Source: Pseudoscleropodium purum (taxonomy: Eukaryota > Streptophyta > Bryopsida > Hypnales > Brachytheciaceae). Taken from it: a stretch of 64,000 bases of DNA. Under the pieces are notes generated by a model. The model worked only from the letters and a program-made list of their open reading frames with translations. It was not told the DNA's origin and did no database searches. The stretch covers positions 21,886,001 through 21,950,000 of the forward strand of contig OZ017803.1 in NCBI GenBank assembly GCA_963969395.1. The letters run 5' to 3'. Of this stretch, positions 1-11,660 are shown piece by piece. Each line of letters opens with the position of its first letter. Positions within the stretch are counted from its first letter, which is position 1. A program made the position numbers and the translations under genes.

Positions 1-900
1 TGGTGAAATTTGATCACCATCAACTCCTCATAAATTAACAATTTTTAGTCCTTTTTTAACCATGATTTTTTATTTTTTATTAATTTATATTTTGTTGTAT
101 TCATTTTCTATGACAAACTGTCTTTTTTTCGCATAATATTATATATTTTAGAATTTGCAAATACTCTATAGCACTTGCAACTATATTGTTTTATAATAGC
201 CATTGAGTTTTCCAAACAATGGTTGAGATTATTCTCCTACAAAGTAATCCTAGTACTTAGGGTCTAAAATCTAGTTTTTGACAAAACACTACAAAAAAAC
301 AATTGGTCTTTCTTGCAACCACCCTTGATCTAATTGTATGAATATGACATATGGATTATATTTTACAACTTTTTTTTGAAAACCATGATCAAATCATCAA
401 ATTGAATTTTATAATACATCTATACAATATTGAAAATTTTGACTTCTATATGGTCTTCAAGGGATTAAAATTTAAAAAAAAAGAGTAGATCAAATTTATG
501 AAGTTAGGAAGTGAATGTTTTATATTTTTCAAGCAATTTTGGCTTGGATTCCTTCTTATTTTTGAACTTGTTTTCTTTGGAGTTTCAATTCAATTCTCCT
601 TTTATATAGATCTTATACCTCAAAATTTTGTAGTGCAAATTTTAAATTAAGAAGATTCAAAGTCTACCATTCTAGTATTGAAAGGAGGAAAAAATTATTC
701 TTTACTCTATTTATTGATATATTGCAATCTACTTACTCAAAGTTTACAAATTTGTGTCCCCACATTTTTACACTAGTGTATTGCATGATACCTACAGTTG
801 GATATGCAAAATATCAAAGTTAAACATTTTTTACACTTTGCAATCAAAATGATATTTGTGAAGTGGCCCTTGCCTTCTTGGTAAAACATAGTGAGTCGTG
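1..900. other. AT-rich intergenic DNA, no gene seen
   Basis: This stretch is AT-rich, poor in CpG and full of stop codons on both strands. I see no coding exon, RNA gene or clear transposon end. A CACTAC string at 287 followed by A-rich DNA recalls a CACTA end but has no partner. Confidence 0.6.
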
Positions 901-1062
901 GAACTATAGGAATTAAGAGCTATGAGATTCTATCTCCTTCATTGTGGCTTTGAATTCTTGAAATTTTTCATCTCTGTTTTAAGTTTAAATTATTTTGTAT
1001 TCAAAGAACTTCAAATAACAATTGTTCCTCAAAAATACCCCCAAATCGCAACTCATTACAGA

Positions 1063-1340
1063 AACAATGGCTCAAGAAGGTCAAACCATGTTTGGGAGGG
1101 CTGGATTGAACCAAACCGCAATCACTCATGCTCCTCAATTCATTCCAAGGGTGCATATAAAAAACAGACCCCCTATTTTGTGCTTGATTAATTTGTCTTC
1201 TATACCTCTCGTACAGTAGCTAATTTGAGGCCCTCGATTCCAAACATGAATTCAAGATTTCCAAATTTTATAATAAAAAGTTCTTGTGTTTTCCAAAAGG
1301 GTAAAATCAGGGACAAGCAAGGTGGGTAGTTCAGTTCACC
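1063..1340 (+). repeat. Dispersed repeat family R1, copy
   Basis: This is a member of a dispersed family recognised by recurring phrases such as CTATTTTGTGCTTGATTA and GAATTCAA..TTTCCAAATTTTAT. The same phrases, in one orientation or the other, occur near 9195-9420, 35470-35650, 38450-38960 and 39560-40250. Short ORFs crossing it are accidental. No transposase or terminal structure is seen, so the class is unknown. Confidence 0.55.
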
Positions 1341-2760
1341 CCGGCCGTCAGTTTACTTCTCAACACTGGCGATACTCTGCGGGATGGATTGAGGCCCTGC
1401 CGTTCCGTGCCCTAGATTGAAAGCGGGAACCAGGAAAGGATTTTAGGGTTACCACAACGGCCGCCGCTGCGCATCTCCGCCAGTGCCGTTAGGCTCACTA
1501 TATAAGCTCAGAGCATTGCTTCAAGATCGACATGCACCGACCTTTCTTCCATTTCCATTTTCCTGCAGTAGATCACAGTGTTTGTAATTGCTGCCCCTCG
1601 CATGTCCGTCGTCGAATCGAAGTAGTGTAGTTCGCCCTTGGGTCAACCTGGCAGGAAGCTGATCTTTCGATCTATACATGTTTCGTAGGTCATTTTTAGC
1701 TTCTCTCACTGGTGTTTCTAGCTACAGGAAGCAGTGTGGAGAATGTGGAAGCGGCATTGCATTTGCTAAGCTCTGTCGGCTGTTTTCCCTTGCTCTTTCC
1801 TTCACTCTTTTTTGCGGTCGTCGGGTTCGATTCATGCTTTTGGTGAGTCGGGATGAACGGTCACGATTCGGATGATGGGATAAGCAACACTTGCTGTGGA
1901 TCAAAACCACGATGGAGGAATAACTAATTTAATAAACTTCTCACGGATATTAGGTGATACCTAACTTCTATTCGACCTGATTGTATGTGTATCGATTTGG
2001 AAGTGTGCGTACGTACTTTTCCATAACTGCAAAGTTCCATGCATTCGCTGCTTCCGTCAGCAGAGTGCCCATCCTTTGCACACATGAGACGTAGCCTGCT
2101 GTGGAAAAAGCTCCTTGTAAGTGAACTCTTATATCAAGCTTCAACACCGCCACTTGCGTATGTCGCAGTGGTATGTACGATGAGGCTGAAATTCAAGCTT
2201 TGAAGCTAATAGTAATCTCCTGAGTATCCAACGACTCGAGGCTTCAATAGCGGTTACGAAGGTTTCCAATAATGACAATTTCCATGCTAATCCTGATCAT
2301 GTGATGAGAAACCGGTCTCTTGAATGAGGGAACCTGTAGCAACTAGCCACCGGGATTCTATGTGTTTTCGGGATTACAAATTACGTTTCACTGGCAATGA
2401 ATTAAATGTTGGTGCACATTCAACTAATTGTCCCGAGAGCTCCGATTCATAGTCCCGACCGGGTGCATACGCCCAAATATTTCATCTCGTAAGTTGTAAT
2501 CAGTGCCACTATTGCCACTGGAAGTTACAATTGGAGAAGCATGAAAATTCTCAAGTACTCAGGATTAACCCTCCATCTTCCGACAGCCCGTTTGTCGTTT
2601 TAGTTGGATGAGGAAGTTTCAAGAGATTGTCTCCTTTCCTGGTGCGCGTCTGGAAACTCATATCTTTCGAAACGCCTACTTCGTACAATCATCAGATCTT
2701 TCTGGGAACTTAAATGTCACGATTTTAGAACCTTGAAAATTGACAATTGGTCAGCGTCCA
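1341..2760 (+). other. CpG-retaining gene-like segment without a clear ORF (ncRNA gene, gene 5' part or pseudogene)
   Basis: This 1.4-kb block differs from its surroundings. It has more G+C and frequent CpG, carries a TATA box at 1499, and contains splice-like signals such as a TTCCTGCAG acceptor near 1560. The longest plus-strand frame (1678-1875, 65 codons, ATG start) has an Arg/Ser-rich start but matches nothing I recognise. No frame stays open further. It may be a non-coding transcript, a leader with tiny exons, or a decayed gene. Orientation is inferred only from the TATA box. Confidence 0.35.
1499..1505 (+). promoter_or_regulatory. Candidate TATA box
   Basis: TATATAA sits inside a locally GC-rich, CpG-retaining segment, which is the usual setting of a plant core promoter. 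If used, transcription would start around 1530 and run rightwards into the gene-like segment to about 2760. Confidence 0.4.
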
Positions 2761-3900
2761 ATGCTTAACTCCGAAATGCCGAAGGCTTTTTTCCAACTTT
2801 TTGGATTTTGCTCTGAATTGGCATTTCAAAAAAAATTTACTTTTGAATTGTAACCAGACATATTCAGACTAGACATGGTGATCACGTGGGAAAAGAAAAC
2901 ACAACAATTTTTTTTTAGGGATTGAAAGATTATAAGTTAATGCTTGATTACAAGGGTGTTAAAGCTGTGAAAGTGATTTGAAGTCTTTCAATCCCCTTTT
3001 GAAATGTCAAATTGATTTTTGCTCCCTTCGGTTTTTTTGTTGGTTCACTCTTGCCTCTGGTTCTTCCACTTTCTAAAGTCCTTTGTAGTGTGTACAAGCC
3101 CTCAGGTGTTATTATTAGTAAATACTCCACCCTCGAATGGGTTTCATCACATGTCAAATTAGAAATTGAAGTCACCAAAAAAATAAGCTCAAAGAATACA
3201 ACAATTATAATCCCAATCAATTTATGGTGAATGAAAACCTATTGTATGATTTCTCAAAATGCACTTCTAATGTGACTTTTTCTCCAAGATTACACTAAAT
3301 AGTGAAATGAGATTGCCTCAAACTAATTTCTTGACATTTGACACTATGAATATTTACTATTACTATACAAAGAACACACTAATTTTGAATTAGGTATTGT
3401 TATAATTGGGACTCATGAACCTACATATGTATATATAGAAGTATTTGTAGAAGTATTTGCTTAAATAACTTTCTTGTGGTAGGGCAACCTAATTGTCAAG
3501 GCAAACTAATTTCTCTATTTTATGTAAAGTATTTGAGGCTTGTTTCCAAGAGTTCTTAACACAAGAAAATCAAGATTTGCAATGCACACCCTTGCACAAA
3601 AACTTAAATAAAAAAATCATAATCATTCATTTTCAAAATCTCATATTTGATGCTAAAACTAGACTTCGAAAGGAATTTCTCGAAAAAAACTACTATTAAA
3701 TAATAGTACCTTAGAAAGGTTTGACTTAACCTTGTAAGGACCTTGTGGACCATAGTGGTTTGATGGATGACAAAGAATACTTCTGCAGGAGACAAAAGAA
3801 TTGTAGATATGTTCATCCCTGAAATTTGTGTGAAAAAGGAAGGTCTTGTACAATAGACGACCTCCATTGAGTGCTTTTGGATTTTTTAAGGTAGAATGAT
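2761..3900. other. AT-rich intergenic DNA, no gene seen
   Basis: The stretch contains only short accidental frames on both strands (for example near 2948-3230 and 3493-3699). No domain, RNA gene or repeat boundary is recognisable. Confidence 0.5.
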
Positions 3901-4853
3901 TCACATTGTACCTAAAAGATGATTTACACGGTGACCAACACGTGCGTACAGGGTTAACTTCAAAATTTCGTGGACACCAGCTCGCAGAATTCAGTGCCTC
4001 GGACATTTACGGGTTATTCATAGTTGGCACAATCAGACACGAAAAGATAAAAGTACAGCTAAACTGTGAAGATAGCGTCAGATTTTTGAAGAATTCGCAG
4101 AACGCGAAAGGGGAGTTTCCCTTACATAGGCAAGCTTCGGTGAATAGGGCAAGGTTTCATAAAAATTGTACGAAGCTTCAGTCCATAACCTCTTAAGCGT
4201 CATAATTTTGAACGGTGACATTTGTCGTGACCAAGCTCTCCTTCAGGTAATGTAATTCACAGATTCAAATTTGAGAAAAGCAGTACATGTGGCAAATTAT
4301 CAGAGCGGAATTAGGAAGGCAAGGGAAATTGCAAACCGATATGGCGAACACCGACACTAATGCTTAACAGACCATCTTCACTGAAAAAAGTGGAGATCTT
4401 ATGAACAAGTAGAGTGACTCTTCAGAAAGTCAGGAACTTTCAGAACCGATAGACCTTTTTGAACGGCCATAGATCACACCTACATAACTCAATTGAAGAA
4501 AAAGGGCAGGAAGTCACCTTCTTGTAGATTCATTGAACCAAAATTACACTACAACGATTCACATGAGGATCATCACATGATCGTTCAACCAGCCTTATAA
4601 AAAGGGTGGTAAAAGTGCGTCATTCATCACTTACAACGACGTAATGAAGCTACATCCCTTTTAAACCTAGTAGCGCAATGACCAGACGTGTAGTTAACCG
4701 TACCAGGCAAGCGGTAAAATCCAAGCACGCATTCCAGATCCAGGCAATGCAATCCCGTACCAACTTTAAACTTCGGATGAAATGCACAGAATAATAGAGT
4801 TCAGTCTCTGGCAATGCACCAACAACATCGCTAAATTCGGGTGGCATTCAAGT
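3901..4853. other. 3' flank of the DUF7748-like gene, with weak unassigned frames
   Basis: The region is less AT-rich than its left neighbour. Two overlapping opposite-strand frames (3906-4196 plus and 3659-4006 minus) have ATG starts but no recognisable domain and no conserved-looking composition. The part next to 4854 is probably the 3' untranslated region of the minus-strand gene that ends there. Confidence 0.35.
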
Positions 4854-5504
4854 TCATTTGAACCATGATTTCGGCTTTCTATACCAAGGAACACGTTCAT
4901 TTTTGCTTGGCTTCCTGCTAGTTGTTGACGAAGCCGGAGCGACCGATTCAACCCCAGCTGGTGACGAAACTGCAGGGACCGATCCAACCACGGCTGCTGA
5001 CGAAGCTGGAGAGTCCGATCCAACCGCAGCTGCTAACGAAACTGCAGGGACCGATCCAACCGTGGTTACTGACAGAGCCGGAGGGTCCGAACCAGCTCCT
5101 GCTGCTGACAAAGCTGGAGGATCCGATCCAACCCGAACATTTGAAACCCCTTCAGCTTTTGATTTACACCCAGCACCTCCAACATCAGATGGTTTTGGAG
5201 CCTTTGGCAAACCAGGTTTTCTTGGATTTCTAGTCATAGACTTATAAATCACGGTTCCTGGATTCTGCCCGGGACCCTCCTCGATATCAATGACTTTAAA
5301 TTCACTGAAATCGTCCGAGGTGAGAAAGATAGTTTCCCCTTTCTTCCCGGTTGCGACCATGTATTCTCGATAGGTAGCATTCGGATCCACTTTTATCGAA
5401 TACTTGGCCCCAGGATCCAACTGCTTCAGGAAACGGTACGCCCCTGCATTCCCTTCCTTCAATTCGAAAGATTGGTTCGTCTTGTTGATAATCTCAGTCT
5501 TCAT
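4854..5504 (-). CDS. DUF7748-like protein with a 12-residue repeat tail
   Basis: The 216-residue product starts at the ATG at 5504. The frame is open further upstream, but a good acceptor (TTGTCTGTGCAG) lies just before this start and a good donor (GTCAAAG, then GTAGGT) lies near 5590. The upstream ATG at 5615 cannot be joined in frame through that intron, so the first exon is read as 5' untranslated. Residues 1 to about 95 (MKTEIINKTNQSFEL, then a DPGAKYSI..DPNATYREYM stretch) recall the plant DUF7748 family, whose function is unknown to me. Residues about 121-193 are a Val/Ser/Pro/Ala-rich repeat. The tail is basic and aromatic (PWYRKPKSWFK). No signal peptide or membrane segment is seen. 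The family name rests on memory; the ORF itself is well supported. Confidence 0.7.
   Translation of the reverse strand: MKTEIINKTNQSFELKEGNAGAYRFLKQLDPGAKYSIKVDPNATYREYMVATGKKGETIFLTSDDFSEFKVIDIEEGPGQNPGTVIYKSMTRNPRKPGLPKAPKPSDVGGAGCKSKAEGVSNVRVGSDPPALSAAGAGSDPPALSVTTVGSVPAVSLAAAVGSDSPASSAAVVGSVPAVSSPAGVESVAPASSTTSRKPSKNERVPWYRKPKSWFK
4927..5142. repeat. 36-bp coding minisatellite, six copies
   Basis: Six tandem 36-bp units start at 4927, 4963, 4999, 5035, 5071 and 5107. Each has the plus-strand pattern GACGAA..GCAGG..CCGATCCAACC with scattered changes. Because 36 is a multiple of three, the gene on the minus strand gains or loses 12 residues per unit, and plus-strand frames also stay open across it. 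Those plus-strand frames are shadows. Confidence 0.9.
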
Positions 5505-5640
5505 CGTAGTTGAAGAACTTTCTAATACCTGCACAGACAAGTTAAGGATTAACGCCAAGGCAGGCAGTATGCAGGAAGACCTACCTTTGACAAGACTTAA
5601 CATGAAATTCTCCAAATGCTCGGAACAGGCAACAATCTTT
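5505..5640 (-). other. Putative 5' UTR exon and intron of the DUF7748-like gene
   Basis: On the minus strand a donor at about 5590 (AAAG|GTAGGT) and an acceptor just upstream of 5536 (TGTGCAG|GTATTAG) outline a short intron of about 55 bp. The intron is short for a plant gene, so retention as untranslated leader is also possible. Confidence 0.45.
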
Positions 5641-6205
5641 GCAACTACAACGGCATAATCACACTCGAGAGATCAAATTTAGAGGAATTTGTGATTCATA
5701 ACCTCAATAGAGCCCATTTCTGTAAGTGGATGTGGAGAGCACGGTTATAATGTTGATGACATACTCTCGACTGACCTAATGACATTGTGGCGTCATTGAT
5801 TTGAACCCAGTGATTAAGCATGATCGAAAAGGATTGAACCATGGAAATTATATCCAGTAGCATGGATTTACAGCAGTGTCAGACAGAAACAACGTCCTTC
5901 ACTACTCCATTGGCTCGGCCGCTTGGGATGTTGTTTCTCATAACAACAAACTCACTTTCACTTAATTACCTAGTCCATAATGTTGAGATGCTTTCTAGAT
6001 TCGTTCTAATGAGTAGGAAAATGAAGTGTATACGCACCACAGCAAATAAGTCATTAACATTTGGTACCCATTGAGATAAATTGACATCTAATACTAACCA
6101 AGTAATCCAAGTCTTTCAAACGAGTTGCTCAAGAAGAAAGCAGTGTCTCACCTTCCAAGAAATCTACACTCGAAAGTTCTTTTCAAAGAACAAGACGTCT
6201 GCGTT
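5641..6205. other. Spacer between two minus-strand genes
   Basis: It separates the end of the membrane-protein gene (6206) from the start of the DUF7748-like gene and so should contain the latter's promoter. No clear TATA box or repeat is seen. Short plus-strand frames such as 5841-6074 carry no recognisable signal. Confidence 0.45.
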
Positions 6206-7242
6206 TCAAGGTCGAGGCAACTTGGACTTCCCTGGGTTGCACAAGATTCGATGGATGGATGCTAAGAAAGTGCCCGAGAATAGAAGTAGAACCACGATTA
6301 CTCCAAAGATGGATGCAAACAACTTCCACTGCCTGCTAATAGGATTTTCAGAACCGTCTTTCGCATCTTCATGGAACTTAAACTTCTTTCCCTTGTCTAG
6401 CAGTTTCTGACCTCGCCTGACATAGATCTGCGATGCGAAACGGAAGAAATGACATTTAGAAGCACTCATATGCAGGTCATTCCAAAACTACATACGCACG
6501 GAGTAACGAATGCCCCATCAACCATGTAACAAATTCAATAGCAATGGCGCAACGAAAATCTACACGCCTGGCTAGTCAAAGTAATGCTTGTGCAATAAGT
6601 ACGAGTCCGACTTTGACTAAGAACAAAATCATGTGTGCTGAACCATACCATACTCTATATCACCAATAAAAAAACAATCTACCAATCAATGAATCAATCA
6701 ATACGTCGACCCAAAACTTCGAGTGATAAAATTTCACCAACGGATCAATGATCGATCTATACCTGTCGAGATGCCTTCTCGCTCTTAATGGTCCGCTCGA
6801 GCTCCCAGACGGTCCAGAACTTCTGACAGATGCCAACGAACGCCACAAACGAGGCCAGTCCCGACAGGGAAAACGCACTCCACTCGTTGTCGCACTGCAA
6901 GAGGTTCGACTGGGACACGGCCGTAAGCAGCACCCCCTGGAAGACGCTGTAGAACCCTATCAACTGGTACACTTCGTTCTTGACCGCCAAGCTCTGCTTC
7001 CGCTTGCTGTCCACCCTCCGCGTACACAGGTCGTCCTGCTTCCTCCAAAACTCCAGCGCCTTCCGGTGCCGCTTCGATCCGTCGATCCAGATGAGGTTCT
7101 TCACCTGCTCCCTGGAAATGATCTCCTCGTCCCCCGAGTCGGAATCGACGTCGACCACCACTGCTCCATTCGCTGGGTTCCCGACACTGCTAGCAATACC
7201 ACCACCCTGCTGCACGGCTTTGCCCTCTGAGTCAACTGCCAT
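6206..7242 (-). CDS. Plant membrane protein of unknown function, three predicted TM segments, two exons
   Basis: Exon 1 is 7242-6763 (ATG start, 160 codons) and exon 2 is 6427-6206 (73 codons and TGA). They are joined across a 335-bp intron with borders CGACAG|GTATAG and CGCATCGCAG|ATC, phase 0 on both sides, giving 233 residues. Residues 1-45 are acidic and probably disordered. Residues 50-90 are highly charged. Hydrophobic segments lie at about 92-110 (YQLIGFYSVFQGVLLTAV), 122-142 and 193-217, with a basic loop between the last two and a short basic C-terminus. The arrangement recalls a conserved plant family of small membrane proteins, but I cannot name it. Localisation and function are unknown. 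The frame, splice signals and high CpG content make it a convincing real gene. Confidence 0.8.
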
Positions 7243-7500
7243 TCAAGGAATGAAATGATGGGCAAGCAAATGAATGGAAGCGATCGATCTGCTTCGACGT
7301 GCTGAGAATGCCAGACGCTCTGCCCTGCAGTGACCTGACTTAGTCGGGATCGGAAGCTGGCGAAGAAACATGGCCAAAAGGTCGGGTAGTCGGCCGGCAG
7401 GTGTAGACCAAGACCCCTCTTAGAGAAAGCTTACCGCCATATTACCGATGATGCTTCCCAGCTCGGTGGTGGGGCGCTGACAGGCTGGGTGCAGGGAAAT
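7243..7500 (-). promoter_or_regulatory. GC-rich 5' leader and promoter region of the membrane-protein gene
   Basis: The 250 bp upstream of the ATG at 7242 are CpG-rich and contain pyrimidine-rich leader-like DNA. Beyond 7500 the sequence becomes AT-rich again. An ATGGCG followed by GTAAGC near 7440 on the minus strand could be a short upstream ORF or a splice donor. No clear TATA box was found. Confidence 0.4.
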
Positions 7501-8230
7501 CGGATATTAATATCGTGTTTGGCGTTTGGATATTTGATATTAGGTATTATTCTAAAATGTACTCTGTATTCTATTTGCTTTTCAAGTGGCGGATTGGTTC
7601 AGGCAATGTCAGTGAGGGAGTCAGTACAGTGCCGTACCAATTACTATCCGTTGATGAACACTCCAGTCTACGGTTGTCTAAAATCCCATCACAAGTTGCC
7701 AACTTGACCCTCAGTCCTTGACAGCTGTAAACATACATTAAAATCATGGATTCAAATCAATTTCACAACTTCACAAGTATGGACCTAAACCCTAAAATGT
7801 AGTATACAATTCAAATGAGACCAATTTGGAATCTCGTGTTGTCCTTGCCCCTATATTTAGATGGTAGTAAATGTTCCATATTGCCAAAATTGGGTATCAA
7901 ATAGAAACTTCCTCACATAAATACACAATAACCCCTTTGATGCTTGAAAGGTGGGTTGGTCCCTAAATCTTCCATTCATTCAAATGGAGGTCTTCAAGCA
8001 TGGGCCTAAAGTCCCGCAATGTGCACTTTGTCTAAATTCAACAAACACAGCCATGAGGGGGAGAGCGCCTTGTTCACTATTAATCCAAAAAAATGGGAGG
8101 CTATAACCAAAAGGTCCTAGCTAGTAGTGGAGGTTACCCCTTGTTGTTGACCTTACATGACGCTCCACTCTAGCCCCAACCCTAAGTGGATAACGAATTA
8201 TTACCAAGACTCTTTAGGGCTGAACAAAGG
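7501..8230. other. Intergenic DNA, no gene seen
   Basis: The frames here (for example 7489-7721 plus) are short and carry no recognisable domain. The composition drifts from mixed to AT-rich. Confidence 0.45.
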
Positions 8231-8780
8231 CAATGAATCTTCTGTGCTTGTCCTTCAAATCAAGAAAAAGACAACCTTGTAATGAAGTCATGGGGGAACA
8301 AGAGGAGTGGAAGCCCTTCAATGGAAAGATGGAGGCCTAAAATGAATGTTTTGGGAAAGAGAAGGTCACCCGAAACCCTAAGGCCTAGACTTGGGACAAA
8401 TTAGAAAATGAGCCTTTCACCGTTGGAAAGAGGGCAAAAAATTAGTCAAAATAGATTAAAAAACCGAGCCCATCGGACAAAAATGGCATGAGATAGGGAT
8501 TGCCCCAATTTCTGCCAACGTGGCAGCCAGCCTGAAAAACTGCGGCCTAGAAAGGGCCATAACTTTTGATTGGTAAGGAATTAGACCTCAAGACTTGTAC
8601 CGTTAGAAAGAGGATGAACAACCAGTGAAGATAGGCTAAAAATCCCACAGATTATCCAAAATCGACCCAGATTAACAAAGGAAAAGTTACACAGTGTAAC
8701 CCCTTTGTAAATCGGTGTCTTCTTTTACACCAAATGCGCCACATTATGGTGCCTTCTTGCTATAGTGTATTTTCAACCTA
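8231..8780 (+). repeat. Dispersed repeat family R3, copy with TTACAC palindrome
   Basis: The stretch shares ordered phrases (GGAAAGAGGGCAAAAAAT, GGCATGAGATAGGG, GCGCCACATTATGGTGCC) with 32040-32360 in the same order. It ends in the palindrome GTTACACAGTGTAAC at 8686-8700. No coding capacity is seen. Confidence 0.5.
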
Positions 8781-9190
8781 TTTTTTTCAACATATTATAA
8801 AGAGTGATGAGTTGTATTCTCTTCCTATTTTTGTGTAAAAAGTTTGAAAGATGAAATCTAACCATTTGGGAAGAGTTGAATTTTTATTTTTTTTAAATTC
8901 GAGAGACTTAATCCCACAATTGGTAAGGTTTTTTATTCTGAAATTTTAGGAAGGTATACTCTAATCAACAGTGCTAGTAGACAAGCATGGGAATACAAGC
9001 CTATGAGCCTTGAACCTATGTATAATAGATATCCGACAATCATTTAAAGGTGTTTATAGTATAAACATCTAAAATATAGATATTTCTAATGTAAGTATCA
9101 TATAATCATGGAAGATTTCTACAATATAGACACCTATAATATAGGTGTATAATCTTTTAGGTTTATGTGCTCACGATTCTAGGCTCACAT
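8781..9190. other. AT-rich DNA with small palindromes
   Basis: It contains short hairpins such as ACACCTAT-AAT-ATAGGTGT near 9128-9146 and a TATAAACA palindrome near 9055, with no ORF of note. A weak larger foldback may enclose 8990-9190. Confidence 0.35.
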
Positions 9191-9194
9191 AATA

Positions 9195-9420
9195 GTAACT
9201 AGGGCTTTGAATTTGAAGTAGTTTTAGGCCTAAAAACACCTTCCATCTTGTAAAAGTGAATTCCAAATATGAATTCAAATTTTCCAAATTTTACCATATA
9301 TAAGAAATCACAAATCCTTGCATTTTTCTTGAGGTAATAATTTGGAGCAAAAGCTCCAAATTCTCCCCCCTTCCAAAAAGCACTTGTAAGACTCCTCTCT
9401 AGGGATCGAAAATGATGCAC
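9195..9420 (-). repeat. Dispersed repeat family R1, copy
   Basis: It carries the GAATTCAAATTTTCCAAATTTTACCATAT wording of family R1 split over the copy, followed by a TTGAGG..TTTGGAGC segment. The 73-codon minus frame across it is not considered a gene. Confidence 0.45.
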
Positions 9421-10633
9421 TACACATAGTAAATTTTAGCATTTTTTGGCTTTTTGTTCACAATACTTAAAATTTTATCATTCAAAATGATTCTATAGAC
9501 ATTTAAGCAAAACCGAAAAGAAAAGACATTTAGTATGGTACAAGAAAACTTACCTAAATTTTCTATATTTGTAGGCATTTAAAGAAAATGAAAAGCTTGA
9601 TTGAACAACTACAATATTGTTATGATGAATGAAAAAGAAACAATGTAGATATGATGAGGCTTAAACCTAGAAGGATTAGAACTATAGAAACAATAGCAAT
9701 TGGAGAAATTTTAATGCTTCATCTTATATTTGTGTAAAAAAGGGTTCGCTAAGGTTAACTATGCATATCAAGGCAATAGAGGCTTTTTGAAATGGAAGAT
9801 TTAATAAACTATGTGATTCTATTTAATTTCTTATATATTGAAAAACTTTGAACTTTTTCTTGAAACCAATATTATATTGTATAGAAATTGAAGTTGACAA
9901 TGTCTCTAAGTATAGAATGATACAAAAGTTGATTCATTCTATAATGTTATTCATTGTAGGAGTTACTATAATATATACATACAATAGAATTTTAGATTTT
10001 TTAGTACATTATGAATTTGATATATAATATTTTTACTATTCTTTACAAATTAATGATAATTGCAAATCTTCTTAAGCTAGTATATTGGAATTCAAGGTGA
10101 AAGATACTAAAATTTTATTGCATGGTTATAAACTCTATTCTTTAAAGGTTATCATTCATATTATGAATGTGCACTTAGTACACAAATTAGACGACTCTAT
10201 TTTCAAAGCTTTTATATATACATAGTTATTGACATAAAATATAAATGACATGGATTTTATTGCATATATACATATACAATAAAATAATAGCGGAATAAAA
10301 AAATTCTATAAAGTGGATTTAATAGTGTGCCCTTTGCAATTCATTGTTCAATAAAGTTTGTTAGTATCTATAAATTTGTGAATTTCAAAAAGTTTGTGAA
10401 TATATGAATTGAGTGGAATCCAAAATTACATCAATTTAATAATTTTTTCAAATCATTTGGTAATAGTAATACAACAATGAAGTTGTGAATACTCTAAGCT
10501 CACAAAATCAAGAAAAAGTAAAAGTGCAATGAAGTTTGAAGCCAAAACAAACAATTAAAATCTACATCTTCTCCATACTTTTGAATTTCTTCCTGGAATA
10601 TTGGAATTTGATTGACAAGCAAGTTTTTATATG

Positions 10634-10692
<59 letters not shown>

Positions 10693-11290
10693 TATGGATA
10701 TAGGGATATGGGTATATATGTGTGTGTCAATGCAATACAAATTTTTTGTTTAGGAATAAAGTGAAATTTCTAAATTGCCTAGGATTTAAAGTCATAGAGG
10801 AAGTGAAGTTGTATTTTGATGTTCTAACAGTATTTCACATATTAAATGTGAAGCTAAATGATCAAAACAACACATCAAAGGACTTTAATCATAATAAAAA
10901 TAAATATAACCATTAGAGAAATTAGAAATTATTGATGACAGAGTTCCTAATGTGTTTTAATATTGAGTGGTTGGAGGGAAAATTCCTCAAAGTTCATGGT
11001 TTGTCTTCTAAACATCACCCTAAGTCAAAAATTATGTAATATAAAGTAGGATATGCAAAAATTTGTCTACATTTTTAATATTACTTTCTTCAAAGACATG
11101 AATTTTATATTGAAGTTCTTGTTCAAATGATTAGCTATAAATGTTTCGGCTCAAGAGTTGGTTGAAAGTTGCTTTTGGCCTACTTTTCTTAATGGACTTG
11201 ATCTTAAATGTTGGAAATCAAAATTTTATACCCTTTTGCATATGATTCTTGAAAATAAAGAAAAAAATTGATATATTAATACCTTCCAGT
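9421..11290. other. AT-rich intergenic DNA with one microsatellite
   Basis: No gene or repeat boundary is seen on either strand apart from the GT/TA microsatellite near 10638. Confidence 0.5.
10638..10689. repeat. (GT)n(TA)n microsatellite
   Basis: About five GT units are followed by about twenty uninterrupted TA units. Confidence 0.95.
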
Positions 11291-11299
11291 CCCCAAGCC

Positions 11300-11660
11300 A
11301 TCATAAGCAACAAAAATGCCAAATCTATAGGCTCCACACCTTTGAATCTATAACTACACCACTATTGGAGATTGATTTTCATTTGGCGGCTCTAGCCATC
11401 TTAAAAATCCATTGGCAAGGTGATTTGGGTGGATTGCAAAAGGTCGGTGTTCAAAGCGTACATCCTTCATGTGTGTATGCACAATGGTTTATCCTTCATT
11501 TGAGGTGGACTCAGGAAGTTGGATTTTCCTTGGAGGAAAATACAAAATTTTTTTGGTTTTTGCAAAATTCATTTTCTACAAATTCTACATTTATATTTCA
11601 AATCAAAGATCCCAAATATTAGTTCTAGAGAGATCTAGAGCATATCCTAGACATGGGTCA
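11300..11660 (+). repeat. Dispersed repeat R4, copy 1
   Basis: This segment, starting near CCAAATCTATAGGCTCCA, is repeated in the same orientation at about 13575-13925. It shares the phrases TTGGAGATTGATTTTCA, TTCATTTGAGGTGGACT and CAATCAAAGATCCCAAAT across roughly 350 bp. The 85-codon plus frame within it is interrupted in the second copy. Confidence 0.65.

Noticed and set aside
287..632. Possible CACTA element (CACTAC at 287 and GTAGTG near 628)
   Set aside because: The ends match for only about ten bases, the 3-bp flanks differ, and there are no subterminal motif arrays.
3659..4006. 115-codon minus-strand ORF with ATG start
   Set aside because: Its composition is unremarkable, it overlaps another frame on the opposite strand, and most of it lies in CpG-poor DNA. 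Kept only as a weak possibility.
4858..5247. Plus-strand ORFs of 129 and 103 codons across the DUF7748-like gene
   Set aside because: They are kept open by the 36-bp repeat, which is free of stops in several frames. The minus-strand frame has the domain, the start context and the basic tail.
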